Assembly (NCBI GenBank): GCA_037952775.1
Contig: JBANAY010000003.1
Location: forward strand, 3,596,001 to 3,660,000
DNA: 64,000 nucleotides
Direction of reading: 5' to 3'
Source of the DNA: Clonostachys chloroleuca
Taxonomy: Eukaryota > Ascomycota > Sordariomycetes > Hypocreales > Bionectriaceae
Shown piece by piece: positions 1-12,928 of the stretch (its first letter is position 1; each line of letters begins with the position of its first letter). The notes beneath the pieces were generated by a model, which saw only the letters and a list, made by a program, of their open reading frames with translations, made no database searches and was not told the DNA's origin. The position numbers and the translations under genes are program-made.

Positions 1-958
1 GTCCTCCTTGGCGGATGTCAGGTAGGTGGCTGAGTGCTGGGCTGAGTGCCGTGCCGTGCCGTGGCTTGCCCTACTCGAGGATGCTTGCCTCCGAGGAGGC
101 TGGGGCAGCGACTTGGATCGATTACCTCTCGACAGACGTTTCGTGGGGCGGGGGGCGCAATTGGAGCCGCTGGTTGTGAAGAGGGGAGAGGGACGCCCAG
201 TCGGGAGGGAGGAAAACGGGGGGGGGGGGGGGCTTTAACGCAGCCAAAGACGTGGCATGGAGCAGATACAAAGAACGGGAGAACAATTAGACAATAGCCC
301 TCCCGAGTTGGTTCGCAATATATTACAGTAGTCAAGCGCCGACGAGGCGATTGAAGAAGGAGAAGTAGAAGAAGGATGTTGTTTGACGACAGTTTGGGTT
401 TGGGGTTTGGTCGTTGCCGGGAACCTGCTGTAACGGTCAGTGGGGTCGTGGAATTGGGCCGCCCATCCAAGACGCTCCAACGCAATAGAGCCAGGTAGCT
501 CCATCCAAGTACCGTTGATAAGTAGAGTAGGCAGAGGTAACCAACCACTTACTTACATACGTATATCTATGATGTCGCGAGAAGGGGGCATGATATACTG
601 GTCAAGATAAATCTCACGGTTTGTCGCGAACACCCGCGCATACCTGACAACGGTGAGTGCAGCTCTGATGACCCAACGCATCAACTCGCAAGCTCCTCTT
701 TCCCGGTCATTTCCATTAAGTATAGCTCTGTCTTTTTCTACTAAGGTACTATGGGTATTGATACTCTGTCTATTTCTATCTATGTTCATGATAGCTGCGC
801 CATCTCCGAGGGTTTTTTTTCTTCTCCATTGACAGACGAGAAAGCCCTAAGCAAACAAGAGGTCGATCCTTCACGGGAACAGGCCCCTGGCGAAGAAACC
901 CAAATGCTGTGAATAGTGTTGCAAATAAAATGAGGCGTAATGCTGCAAGCATATGGCC
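1..958. other. intergenic, no gene recognised
   Basis: No open frame here has a recognisable domain or a convincing exon structure. The stretch holds a 15-base G run at 218-232. The last part lies downstream of the acyltransferase gene that ends at 959 on the minus strand and should contain its 3' UTR and polyadenylation region, although I cannot place a precise site. A gene whose body lies left of the window could begin or end here, and I cannot exclude that. Confidence 0.5.
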
Positions 959-2878
959 CTATAGCCTGCCGCTCTCGCCCTCCTCGCCCGTTTCTTGGCT
1001 CTCCTCCTCACCCTCCTCGTAGATCTTGACCCGAGCGGCGTACTTGCGAATGTTGCTGGCAACGTAGTTGGAAATGGTGGAGCCCTTGCCAGCCGCTACC
1101 TTGAGGATGAGCTCGTTCAGATTCTGCCTCCCCAGGATGTCAACGTGATCCGCCGTCTTGGGCCCTCCTCTGGGGCTGAACCGCTCCGGCTCGTGAGGCA
1201 TCTCTACAACTGTCACCTGGACTCCAGCGGGGTTGTACCTCTTCATCTGCCAGCCACGGTTGCACATGTACCCTGTGCTGAGCAGGTTGACAGTTCCATC
1301 ACCCTCACCCATGACCACCCCGTGGTCTACCTCTCCCTCCGTCAAGCCAACGTCAATGGTGATGTTTAGGTTTGTGAGCACCGAAGGTTCTGGTGGCCGG
1401 TAGTAGTAGGCACGCTCTGTTGGCTTCCCGAAGCCATAGAAGCAGTAAATCTTCAGGCTGGGCGCGAGGGGCAGCCTCGTTTCAAGCGGATTGATCCATT
1501 TGGCAGGATTCAATTCATTCGCTTCCACCTCGGCCTTGGTGTGCGCAACCCCGTGAGAGTAGCTAGACTTGACCTGATTCTGGTACCAGTCCTCTGTGGT
1601 ATTGAAGAGGTAGCTCAATGAATCACTAACGGTGAGGTTGCGGTCTGGTGATGTCCAGTTGGCGCCATAGTCACGGAAGTTGAGAAGTGTGCCGAATGAG
1701 ATGTTACGACCAGGCTGATCATCCGGAGCCCATGTCTGGTTGCCCCAGACGGCATCACCCCCCATGGGCAGCATGGAGGAGATGCCAGGCATGGCGCGGA
1801 ACAGCTCGGCGCGCTCCTCTTTGCTCAGGAACTTCTCGAGCCCGTAAATAGCAAATGCATTGAGCTGTGCCGTATCGCGCATCTCGCCGGACAGGACGGC
1901 TGTGAGGTCCTTGACGGCGCCAAGCATGCAGCCACTGATATTGATCCACGATTCAATGTGTCGCTCCACCCAGTCCTGGCCGCCTTTACCACCAAGGTCG
2001 GACTGGACCCAGTGGAAGAAGTAAAAGACAACCTGGCTGCCCATGCTGTGGGATGCCAAAACTACTTTCTTCCCCTCGAACCCGACGGCTGTTTCGATGT
2101 AGGATTTGAGCCTCGTGAAATACTGGTCTCTCCGCTCGAGGTTGGGGTAGGACAGCCGCCAGTCGTAGGCGGCAGTGAAGGAGTTTGTGGGATCGTACCC
2201 GATGGTGGCTAGGTTCTCGAAGATCTTGTTCCAGATCCAGTAGCCCGTTATGAAGAAGTCGGTGGCATCGAAGCCTTGAGCTGCACGGAGCTTGATGTCG
2301 GGAGGGTCGAGACCAGTCTGCTTGTCAAGCATAATGTGCTGCTTCCACATCTCCTTGTCGAGAATGAGGGCCTGCATCATGGACCAACTGCCCCAGAGGC
2401 GCTTGCGGAAATATGGCCTCGAGATGTTGGCAGTGCCCCAAGACTCGAGACCGGTAGAAATGACGCCGGGTACCATGATCATGGGGTGGTGGGCTTGGAG
2501 GCCTTCGGCGCGGGACTTGAGACCAACGGAGAAGGAATCATATGAGTCGACGACAGCGCGCTCTCCCTGCACGAAGCTCCTGAGGTCGGAAATGAGAGAG
2601 GCCGGGACAGCGTCGAGAATAGTATCCATGCTCAGGTCCCCAAGCTCGGGGAACTCGAGCATGTCATTGCTCGACGCAAAGAAGCCAGCGCCGATGATGC
2701 CGCAGAGACTGCCGAGAAGGAAAACGAAAGTATTGCGGCGTTTCGTCTTCTTGGGCCCGCGCTCGATAACATGGATATGGGACGTTGGCTGGGGCGCAGG
2801 GCTGTCTGTTCGGTTCGAAGGCTCGTCGTCGGCAGGCTCGGCCTCTGGGGGTATGCGCCTCCTAAGCGTGGTCGCCAT
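959..2878 (-). CDS. LRO1: phospholipid:diacylglycerol acyltransferase (PDAT, LRO1 type)
   Basis: A single uninterrupted frame of 639 aa, the usual length for fungal PDAT of the LCAT family. The enzyme moves an acyl group from a phospholipid to diacylglycerol to make triacylglycerol at the ER. Seen: a basic cytosolic N-terminus (about residues 1-48, with a KKTKRR stretch), one membrane anchor at about 50-68, then a lumenal catalytic domain. The nucleophile elbow is SHSMG with the Ser near residue 278. The family-typical AYDWRLSY block lies near 237-244, and candidate catalytic Asp (GEGDGTVN) and His (ADHVDILG) are in the C-terminal third. The tail is acidic, rich in E and G. The start is the first in-frame ATG. 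It lies on the same strand downstream of the O-methyltransferase, 614 bp apart, so an independent promoter is likely. I see no truncation. Confidence 0.93.
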   Translation of the reverse strand: MATTLRRRIPPEAEPADDEPSNRTDSPAPQPTSHIHVIERGPKKTKRRNTFVFLLGSLCGIIGAGFFASSNDMLEFPELGDLSMDTILDAVPASLISDLRSFVQGERAVVDSYDSFSVGLKSRAEGLQAHHPMIMVPGVISTGLESWGTANISRPYFRKRLWGSWSMMQALILDKEMWKQHIMLDKQTGLDPPDIKLRAAQGFDATDFFITGYWIWNKIFENLATIGYDPTNSFTAAYDWRLSYPNLERRDQYFTRLKSYIETAVGFEGKKVVLASHSMGSQVVFYFFHWVQSDLGGKGGQDWVERHIESWINISGCMLGAVKDLTAVLSGEMRDTAQLNAFAIYGLEKFLSKEERAELFRAMPGISSMLPMGGDAVWGNQTWAPDDQPGRNISFGTLLNFRDYGANWTSPDRNLTVSDSLSYLFNTTEDWYQNQVKSSYSHGVAHTKAEVEANELNPAKWINPLETRLPLAPSLKIYCFYGFGKPTERAYYYRPPEPSVLTNLNITIDVGLTEGEVDHGVVMGEGDGTVNLLSTGYMCNRGWQMKRYNPAGVQVTVVEMPHEPERFSPRGGPKTADHVDILGRQNLNELILKVAAGKGSTISNYVASNIRKYAARVKIYEEGEEESQETGEEGESGRL

Positions 2879-3492
2879 GGATGCGGCGAGTCCCTAAGGG
2901 ACCACTTTGGGGTGATGGATGCGCTCTCACGCCGTGTCTTGGTTGAAAGGTTGTCGATGAGGAGGACTGGGTGGTTCGAGGCGACACGTAGGTTGGCGGA
3001 TGGGTTTGGACGGAAGGCGGAGGGGTCGAAGAGGGACGCAAAGATACGGCTGGGATGCGATAAGTCTAATTGGCCAGCTCCATTAATGTTGGCTAGCAAT
3101 GAGTTGGTATCGGAGGGCGGCACGACACGGCTGAGAAACAAAATATTCGTCGACTGTTTACTCTGATGCGCATGGAGAGGGAGAGGCCAGACAGGCGGTG
3201 GTCCTGGTGACGATAGCATATGGGACGGCCCTGGTTCTGGTCATTAAAATGGGATGATTGGCATGTGATTGCAACAGAGGGGCGCCCTCCCTGTATTACC
3301 GCTACAACGGCCTGATGATCTACTTACTACTGGACCGCTGGGAAACCACCGGCGATCATCACCTGTGGAAGCCAAAAAAAAAATTCAATGGTACCACCAC
3401 ACCTTTGGATCTATGGACGCCGGTCTTTATTGACAACGAGCTGCATTGTCTTTTTTACTACATTTCTACCTCGGGAGGAAAACCGTCGCGGC
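2879..3492. other. intergenic: acyltransferase promoter and methyltransferase 3' region
   Basis: Spacer between two genes on the same (minus) strand. It must hold the upstream region of the acyltransferase gene and the 3' UTR of the O-methyltransferase. Open frames in this stretch show no domain. I see no repeat or RNA gene. Confidence 0.5.
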
Positions 3493-4959
3493 CTAATCCC
3501 CCCTCCAGATGGCCTCCATAACAACATAAAAGGCCACAGGGTTTGCCTCCACACGCACAATATCGAACCGCTCATCTGCCTGGCGGAAGATCTCCTTCCA
3601 TGCCTCAACCGGACGTTCCTCTGCACTGAACAAAGCCATCATCCGCAGATCAGTGGCCGTGCCCATCTGCTGGATTGACCGTGGCAGGCCTTCGGGGTTG
3701 GTTTGCTTGCCCACGTAGTCAATGAACAGGACGCGTGAGCCGGGCCGCATGGACGGCACCAGTCCTCGCAGAATCTGGACGGACTCCTTATCAGGCCAGT
3801 CGTGCAGGATCAGCTTGATCATGTAGATGTCTGCCTGAACAGGCTGTGGCTTGAAGAAGTCGTGTGCCATAAACGACACCCGATCCTTGAGCTCGGCCGG
3901 AGTGTTCTTGTCAAAAGCCGGGCCTGCTTCGGGCAGATCCTGTACAGTGATGGTGAGCTCTGGGAAATTCTGTGCCAGCACGACACTGTCATGGCCTCCT
4001 GAGCCACCAATCTGCAGAAATGGATATTCTCGTTAGCTACTCTGCCTTCGGGGGTCTGTTGGTAAAGGCGTGTTGGTTCATCAAGACTTACATCGACAAC
4101 TGTAGCCTTTCCAGCGGCTTTCCAGTCATACGACTCCAGGATGACCTTCTCCAACTGGAAGATATCCTTGATGTATCGCATGAACTCGACAAAGTTCCTC
4201 TGCCTCCAGCCTTTCTGCTCTCCCTCGCCATCCTGCTCTAGGAGCTCCCAGGATGTAGTGTACCCACCCCGCGTGGCACCACTGTGAAACAGTGCGAATG
4301 CGGTTTCTTTCATGTCCGTCGTCAACGTGGTCTTGTTCAGGCTGTACCTGCTTAGAGCCTCGGGCATGACCGACATTGGGGGGCCTGCATCGTTCAGCAC
4401 CGTCGACACCAGCGCGCGCAGGCCTGATTGCTTCGCAAGTGCGGCAGAGCGGGACGTGTGCTGCACATGCCCCGGCGTGGATGCCCTCGTGAAGATCTGG
4501 AGCGTGGTCGAGTGCTCTAGCACACGGCGCACGACCTCTTCTGGGAGAGCTGTGTGCTTTGCAATCGCAGCATACGAGGCTGAGCCATCAAGGGGGACGG
4601 CTGACCAGAAGTCAAAGTGATTCAGTATGTTGAGGGATGCGACATCGGGCATAACCTGCAGAGTGTCAGTTGCACCATTACACATGTTCGACTGGGCACC
4701 GCGATGCTCTTACATTATGCACGTAGTTGAAGATACTCTCGCTAGGACCCTGAGTCAAGATCCACATGTCATTCAAGGCATCCAGAAGTTGCTGACGCAG
4801 GATGAATGACTCTGCATTCAGGCCTGAGTAGCTCGTTGGGCTCTCGGCGGCGAGTGAGGGCGCAGGGATGCCATTGTCCTCGAGGTACTTGGTGAAGTTT
4901 TGGGAAAGCTCAGTGACCTTGGCGGCCAGGCTGATCAAGGTCGGCTGTGCCTCAGACAT
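3493..4959 (-). CDS. SAM-dependent O-methyltransferase (fungal OMT family)
   Basis: Three exons give 442 aa: 4959-4714, 4655-4092 and 4011-3493. The introns (4656-4713 and 4012-4091) have GTAAG donors and CAG acceptors, and the frame is continuous across both. Seen: an N-terminal helical/winged-helix-like part typical of dimerising plant and fungal OMTs. The SAM-binding glycine motif VVDIGGSGGHDS is created exactly at the second splice junction. It is followed by the acidic block TVQDLPEAG and the catalytic-region motif YMIKLILHDWPD, whose HDW is the usual catalytic His context. Known: this class includes O-methyltransferases of fungal polyketide pathways. I see no polyketide or NRPS core enzyme beside it, so the substrate is unknown. 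The ATG at 4959 is preferred over upstream in-frame starts because the leader reads as low-complexity non-family sequence. Confidence 0.88.
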
Positions 4960-7688
4960 GATCGATGGAATGGGGGCTTGGGGTGAGATGAGTAGAGAGA
5001 GGGGGAGCTTCTGTGGATGGTGAGAGGATGCGGGCCAGGTAGCATCACTCCTGCGACGAGAGGGGGCATCGGTTCTTCTTTTATCATCGCGTGCTGCATT
5101 GCTTTTGCGATCGCCGGCGATATGCCCACACTGGGCAATTCCAGTACACACACTTGCTGGCCTGGCATGGGTAGAGGAGGGGACCGGCGACGTTCTTCGC
5201 AGTAGCCTCTTCTCTACGAGGGAGGTGGCGAGGCAGCCAAGAAGCCAAGAGGACGGGACATGGTGTGGCTAGATACGCTTCCGTCATGATGCATGTTTAG
5301 TCACGGCAGTTGCTGCCTCTAAGATGGAGACCAGGAGGGGACCTGCGTATAGCTCGGCGTATCAGATCATCTTATCAATCTGATAACCCGCAGAGAGAAA
5401 AATGGCTCAGCTCCATCTGGTGACAGCCCTGTACATACTGAGTACCCGCGCCGAAGAAGTCATTCGTCGATTGATATTTTTGCCGGGTCACATCGCTCGT
5501 CTGAAGGCTCGCGCAATCCAGCAATGCGCAGCTTTGCTGATCTGCCGGTTGAATCCGTGCCTTGGCCGAACTGATTCTTTATTGTGTTGCAGTTTGAAGC
5601 TCAGGGACCGACCTCAATGACCACTACCGACGTCTCCTTCAAGCTTTGGCAGGGTCTAATATACAAAATCCCTACTTCCTGACTACATCATGGCCTCTCC
5701 ACTTCTTCCAACTTGTATGGGATTAGCCAAAGCCATTCTGATGTCTAGCCACCACAGATCGACATCTGTAACCAAGTTAATTTACAGTAGGATCCAGTGA
5801 GGCAGCCATTTTGAGGGTGTTAACCAGCTAGCACCTACATTAAACACCTTCCGGTCTTACCCCATGTAGTATATCGCGCATCTGAAGCTTACTTGCCCAC
5901 CACTCCGCAGTCGGATCACGTCGCAGGGGAGTGATGAGAATAAGCTCAATTTCTCCCACAAAGGGCCCTCTGTATTGAGTGTGTGGAGTAAACTCGTAGC
6001 AAGCACGCCGGGCAATCCCGGTCGTACTATGAGTAGTCTATGACAAAGTTATTGCCCGCAAGTGGGATATTGGATTCACGTCTATTGTGGATTTTCCCGC
6101 AATGCAACACTGTGCAGCCCATGACAGCCTTTGGACGGAAAATCAGGATGACATTCGCAAGCCCTACTCCCATCTATAGCACAAGCTGACGATTGGGTTC
6201 TTTTGCAAAGTGTGGCGTTTTTCTTCTCCGTCCGGCCCCCCTACACCTGTCTATGTGTGCGCTTCTATCGTAACTGACGTTGAGATATAACTGCTAGTAT
6301 ATCCCAACTACCCTAAGCTCGTATATCTAGATCATGAGTCTGTGGGTTGTGAAGTCCGCAGCAAGGCCGAGCCCTAAAACCCGTTGCTCCGAGCTTAGTT
6401 ATGAGTGTGCCCAACTGTCCAATGGGAGTACATTACATGCTCATGTACACAAGAGAACGCACCACTCAACCTAACCTAAGATAACTCTAACAAACTCGCC
6501 GAACAGAGAAGCGGAAGCTTGCTTACAGTCACGGCGAAGTGTTGACCTCTTCATTCCTCTAGGCTTGGTAGAGTATTCATGACCTTTGGAACAGGGAGTG
6601 AGGAGCAAGAGAATGGCAGCAGTGCTTCATGGAATAGCGCCAAGAGGAATCCAAATCACCGAACAACAAAGAGATTATTTGTCGAGAACACTGGAATATC
6701 TCCCCAGCGCTTATATCATAATCTCAAGCTAACCACAAGGCCCATTGTCGTATGTTGCTCTGGAAGGTGGCTCTTGGGTAACATATGCCTTTTCTTGAGC
6801 ATAAATATCAGTAAAATAGCTGGCTCGGTTCTGCTGCACCAATCCTAGCCATCTATCAGACTTCTGTCTTGGCTAGAATGATTGTTCATTACGTGGGTGA
6901 TTCTCTCGCTCTGCGCCAATTACCTGAGGTGATATGTCGTAACTTCCCGAACGGCAGATTTGAAGAAACAAAATACTGAGTCTCTGTAAATTGTCCTATG
7001 GTTTGAAGGGTTAGCCATAAAAGCGTATTATCCTTCCCTTGGAGACTTCCATGAGAATCTAAAAGGAGAAAATAGGGAACATGACCGCCTTTTTCCACGA
7101 CACCCCAGATAAACAATTGGAATGAGAGCGATTAATGGTAGTGGTCGGCAAAGAATGGACTACGGTGGAAGACAACTATAAACATTGCGTAGTTCCATGG
7201 AATTAAAACAAGCAAGCAAGCACGAACCCCATATCCTTCATTCTAAACCTTTCGCTTTCTGCTGGGTCAGTCTGAGCCTTGAAATAGAAGAGCCAAGAGT
7301 TGCTTTTGCTTTCCTGGTGCCCTGGAGGATGTACGGTGGAATATCTTGCCTAGTCATATGTGACTTACAAGCTTCAGGACGGCTAAAATCGTTGCCGGAG
7401 ACCCAGTATTCTGGTAAACTTGCAACTGTTGGTTATTCTTAATCTATATCTATTATCAACATAGCTCACTTAAACCAACGATTCTCTCAATTCTATAGCA
7501 AGCAGGGTCAAACAAGTTAAGGCATTGGCATGCGTAAGCCGAGGAGAAACTAAACCCTAAGGGATCATTCGTAAGACATAGATCTTTAATAAAATTGGTT
7601 CCAATCATTTACGCATTTTGGAACATTGTTGGAACTGGTCTAAACAATAGAGTTCCGATAGGAAAGTTAAAAAGGCCCGCCTGAGCTA

Positions 7689-7764
7689 ATATTGTAGCAA
7701 TGTTTGATGCCCCTTTGTTTGTAAGAGAGAATCGACAACAATCGAATCAGCACTTTACGGCATT
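7689..7764 (+). repeat. 76-bp dispersed inverted repeat, copy A
   Basis: The sequence matches the reverse complement of 20628-20703 at 75 of 76 positions by direct reading (one C/T difference). Flanking bases on both sides differ between copies. There is no protein-coding content and I found no clear target-site duplication. It could be a small mobile-element terminus or a copied 3' flank, because the partner copy sits just downstream of the exonuclease stop codon. Confidence 0.8.
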
Positions 7765-9284
7765 CCATAGGGTCCGTCCATACAGGAAGAGAGAACGGGC
7801 GTTTAGGAGAGTGTCTGGGATTTTAATCAAGCTTGGAGTATGACTATCGTCGCCGTGTATATGAGGACCTGGTCACTTACTATGACCGAGCCATGGTCGG
7901 AAGAGACGGACATATTATTGAACTTTTGAGAAGAAACTTTAAGAAGAAGGAGGTGTGGTTATGAGCACCCCCTTATCCCATTCGGTCTCGATTGGAGTAT
8001 TTTGGAGGCTTTAATGCCTGGGCTTAGTCTGTTGGTGTTGACTTTGATAGGTTTTCTTCGTGTTTACTAGGCTGGGTACAGATTAATATTTGTCTTGAAG
8101 AAAGACGTTAATAGTAACACGTATCACGTATATGGACAAATCTCAGGAATCTTCATGGTTATGAGGAAAGATATATGTATATAAAGCTTGGGGAGGTAGT
8201 AGGTTGTTAATCCTTCTAATTACGTAGATAAACTGACGCGATCGCTTTTTGAAATGGAATAGGAGATAGGAGTGATTCATCTACGGAATCAAAGAGTAGT
8301 GGACGACAATACCGAAGAAAACTAACATGTCATGTTGAGCTGATGGCCATGGCTGCCAGTCTAGTAGTAAGGAGAACGTGGTTCTTTTTTCGGTGAGACT
8401 GTACATAAATAAGTTGCTGGTAGAGGAAAGTTTCTCGTCCTCAAAGTTCCTAGGTTATTTTCGTTTACAGGTTTTGGTAGAAAGAAACAAGTGTCGGACA
8501 AGGTGCTTCGCGATAATTGACGCCAAGAGCAAACCTCAGTAAGGACTCACCGGAAATTGAACAGAAGAGCTATCTTTGAAACTTTAGAAGTGCAGAATAC
8601 GCACTGAGATGACAATGAGATGGGCATGGGCAACAGCAAGTCGCAGTAGGGTGCTTTCCTTAACAAGATATATCTTTTCCCAGTGGCCCGAAGGCGCGTT
8701 GTAAAGATAGCAGTGCTAGAGGCCTTCGCTTAGACCAGCATGATATTTTGTACCATTATCGGATGATATCGAACGCCAAGGGAGTGCGCACCAGCCATTA
8801 GAACTCGGCTAAGATTCTGGCCTGGGGACTGATCGTGGCCACAATGAGTGGACATGTGAGCGCTTCTGCAGATAAGATCATAACCCCATGTCAAAGGCTG
8901 CGCAGAGAGGGAAATGTAGTTCAGGAGATTCTGTGCTAAACCTTTGTTCCTCCCACAATGATGTATTCTACTCGAGCGGCTTATGGGCGGACGGTTTCGT
9001 AATTGTATTCCGGAGTTCGGTACGTGGTTGTCGCTCAAGGAAGTAAGATTCTGTGTTCTATGGATCGAATAATCTGGCAACAGGCTTCGGTTTAGCTGCG
9101 TACAATTTAGATCTGGCAGTCGCGATCTGTCTGCCCAGCTCACACGAGGCTTGTGGATGCGGGTGATGATGAATATCGTACTGGTAACGTAGCTCGATAC
9201 TTTCTGAAATCTCCTTAGAGTATTTGAAGACTTGGAAAGGAGGGATAAAGTTGAGATCGGCGTTATGTTGGAGACACAGAAAAG

Positions 9285-9287
<3 letters not shown>

Positions 9288-9320
<33 letters not shown>
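9288..9320. repeat. 33-base poly(T) tract
   Basis: An uninterrupted run of 33 T. On the minus strand it reads as poly(A), as would be left by a retroposed transcript or a LINE/SINE-like element whose body lies at coordinates above 9320. I could not identify such a body. Assembly length error in the run is also possible. Confidence 0.7.
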
Positions 9321-9321
<1 letters not shown>

Positions 9322-12300
9322 GGTCCATAGGTAAGCAACCAGGCGCGGAATATTTGATCTATAAAAAACAAGCGAGTCCGGGTTGCCTATTGCATGGACG
9401 GCGAATCATATATGGGTGAAGAGGCGCCACGTTTGTCCTAATATTCGGTTCATAGAAAGATCTAATTAGATAGCGTGATAGCTGATGCGTTTTAGCAGTG
9501 ATGAATAAACAATCGCTAATTTTTCTGCTTCTAGAGACATGCTACAGGCTATGGCAACTAATAATGACAAGCAAGAAGCTCTTGGGAATCAACGACCGGG
9601 CTGGAGCCGAATTCCTTGGGAAAGACAGCTCCCGCCATCACCACGACTTCTTCGCAAGTAGTAAGACATTACCACACTAATACAAACACATGGAGACCAT
9701 CGAAGCCCATAAACTAACTAGAATATATGATTACCATCTAGAATTCGATTTTTTATACCATGGAGAAACCGACTGAGGCCCTGCTGCCCCCAACGATGAA
9801 GCTGAGAACCTCGATACCTTCCCTCCGCCCGAAAGAAATCATTTGAGATCCCTACTGCTTAGTACGAGCGACTGAAATAATTTACATACTGCTTTATATC
9901 GAGGCAAGCCCGCCGCTGAGCTGGACTCTTCAGCCCAGCAAGCATAACCCCTGGGATCCATCCATGACCAAGTTATGGACTTCTTAGCAAGTAGGGAGGA
10001 CACCGATCTCGCGAAACGTCCAAGATTGAACTGCTAGACCCTTTATTTCTTTCTTGAAAAAGCAACCGACCTGAGGACCCGAATGCTGATGCCGCATCTC
10101 CCTGATTGTCTTGATCTGAGAAAGCCCGTTCCTTGACCCCCGAATCATCGCTTCGTGACTTCTAGGTGTTGTTGGTATTGTTTTACCAGAATCATTACTT
10201 CCTGCTAGGGATAAGATCTCCCTCACGTTTCAGGATGCCAAGTTGGCATTATTACTCTCTCGTTGGTCGCGTGCCGGCTTGGATCGAACATGACTAAGCC
10301 TTGAGAGCATTTTTGTGGCCTTGAGCACCGGGGGATTTTTTTCTCGGTAGGAAAATCTCTTTGTGTCTGTAAGGCGATACAGCAATTCTTTCGAGCCTGC
10401 GCGGTAATTCTTGAAGACAAGGGAGGAACATTACTTGCAGCTGGGGAGCTACAGCTGACCATTGCCCAAATGACGAGCTCGTGGTCAAACGAACAAACAA
10501 AAAGGGACAAGACAACTACTGAGCTTGATTCTGGTCCAACCATTTACTTCAATTTAATCTAAAATTTCTTTCTTGAGATCTTGATACGTAGCTATTTTCT
10601 ACTATATCACATCTACACTTGGTGGTGGATGGAAGAGTGCAATGGCTAACGTGGTATTCTTGCAGTACAGCCTAATGAACGAGCGAGGGTCGACTTTAAA
10701 CCGAATAGGAAGAGCGTAAACATATCATCTGGTAGGAATAAAAAGCATATTATTGTGCATCGGTGTCATAAGGTTTTTCTTTGGGGCTGCTATATCTGGC
10801 TACATGTATCTCAATTTCGCAGAGCCTCAGACATCGACCGCCTGAGTCTCCAGACGGGTGTAAGCGACGCTAGGTTCAGAGGCCGCCCATTCCGAAGTCT
10901 GCACGTGAGACAGGATGATTTCTCGAACAATCGAATCTCTTCTGTCGCGGAAGGGAGAGGAATGGACTCATGACTTATGTTGAGCGAGTGCCGTCCCGTC
11001 CAATGGGAAGCTGTCACCAGCGGAGCGTTGCCGATAGGTCTGTCCAATCGGGACATAGAATTCTATTCCGCAGTTTAATGTGTTTGAAGTGCCCCTGTTT
11101 TCCCTTTGGGCGAGTCTTGTCAACCCTGTTGTCTTGTCTCTCCGTATGACATCGTCCCCTGCGAATCATCAACCTAGCCTTACTGTTTTGGGCCCAATCG
11201 AATTTCAATCATCTGCCTACTCCAGTCCCGGGCTGTACTTGCTTCCTGTTCGTACAGTCAGAGCTTGGAGTAGCCCGGAAGAAAGGAAGTCGAATGCACA
11301 AATTGAGTGGGCTCGACTCCCATTCAAGCAGCTACGTAGCCTGGTTGCCTGCAGACAAAAGGCCCTTGCCTGCATGCATGCATGGATGAGCAACGAGCAT
11401 GCCAGACCAGCCCCATAATTCGTGTACAATCTACACGAGCTAGTAAGGCAGTACACTGCATTCCGGTGTTCAATAAATCCGTCTGGAACCAGTTGTTTCT
11501 CGTATCAAGCCCGTTTGATAATGAAGACGGAAACTGGTCGTCTACCAGTGTATGTTTTCGAGCTATTACCAGCCTTCGAATAGGACATGTTGGTCACCAG
11601 AGGCTCCTATAGATGTGACGGATCCATGTATCACCCCGGTGTGCAGTCTCTTTTACTTGTCACCTGCTTTACTGGTCGGGCGTATCAGACACTGACACAT
11701 TCCTCATCACACTTGCTTGGTTGCACTTTATCCACATTACATACATAATATAATGCAAGCCTACACTTAGGTCGGGTTACATCATGGTGCAGCGCATTCC
11801 TGAAATCATACATGGACACTCAATACGGGACGAACAAGGGAAACAGGAGGGCAACAAGAGGGGGTGTTTGCGACGTTTTGCTGATGCGAAGGGACCTGGT
11901 TCTAGGGCCAGGTTCTCTTGCTCCCTCGACGCGACATGGAGCGGGGTTGGTGGTCAAAGACTTTTAGTCCCGATCAGAGACTCAAGATGCCAAAAACTCC
12001 AACTCGGAAGGGGAATACAATGCTTTCTTTCATGCAGGTAAATTCATGGCAGCTTTTCATACGGGTTCTGCAAGAGCTGCTGTGCGAGGGAGATAAGGGG
12101 ATAAGTGTGGTAATCGCTATTCCGCAAGCCCACAGAAGGGAGATGCTTCGTCCTGATGGCTTTGTGTGTGCAAGATCCAGAGAGCTATCGCAATATTCAT
12201 AGCATGCAGCGCTTAGACGTCCTTCGTTCTTTATAATATGAGAATCCCTTTACTTCAACACTGGCAAACGGAGCAAGGAGGTTTAGCGCCATCATATCGA

Positions 12301-12854
12301 TCATGACATATGTTGTCGCGTTGATCATTTAGCAGAGTGGTGACTGCCGTACGCAAAGCATAAGGGCAACTTCTTGTATCTGAAAAATATAACGCAACTC
12401 GATTCATAACAAAACAAAAAATGACGGAAACAATAACAAAAAAAAAGAAAAAGAAAAAAGAGAAACTAAGCATCAACAAGTGACGAGGATGTAGGAGTAT
12501 GAGGCCCGTTCAACTGAGCTGCAACTTGCTTTCTCTTCAGGAGATTGATGTATACTTGTCTCGCACTTGCCGTATCCACTTCATCGGCCACCGGTAAGAG
12601 ATAGCGAGCCGCCTGTGCGCCTAATACTATGCGTAAATGGTTCTCGTTCCAGAGGACTTGGCATATAGAACATGATTATAGGTATTGATATTCGAATGAG
12701 GTGTCGAGCTTGTTGAAACCCGCCCCGGGCGCCGTTATTCTAGACTGAAGATGGTACGAGAAGTGCTCTATCATCAGATCTATCTTCCAACCAGCAACAT
12801 GTCAGCCGAGACGAACGCGAACGGGGCCCATCGTGGAATACTGACAGAACTGAC

Positions 12855-12856
12855 TT

Positions 12857-12894
<38 letters not shown>
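12855..12894. repeat. T22-A18 homopolymer junction
   Basis: Twenty-two T are followed directly by eighteen A, then by A-rich sequence with short C interruptions to about 12920. It lies 35 bp beyond the stop codon of the Zn2Cys6 gene on its 3' side. A perfect T-then-A junction can form a hairpin and is a frequent place for assembly or library artefacts. Confidence 0.75.
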
Positions 12895-12928
12895 CCAAAA
12901 AACCCCAGAAAAAAAAAACCAGAAGCCC

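Larger units (their letters stand above)
4960..12928. other. long gene-poor stretch (about 8 kb)
   Basis: No open frame here resembles a known family, and I could not join short frames into a plausible gene. The largest frame, on the minus strand at 8730-9371, runs through a homopolymer and has no protein-like composition. The stretch contains a 33-base T run (9288-9320), purine-rich A/G tracts near 12420-12470, and a copy of a 76-bp repeat at 7689-7764. It may be old transposon debris eroded beyond recognition. A search of the translated stretch against transposon protein profiles would decide. Confidence 0.5.

Noticed and set aside
3493..4959. Assigning the O-methyltransferase to a mycotoxin pathway
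   Set aside because: Family resemblance alone is not enough, and no polyketide synthase or other pathway gene is next to it.
8730..9371. 213-codon minus-strand frame
   Set aside because: It runs through the 33-base T tract (poly-Lys) and lacks any family-like segment; most likely non-coding.
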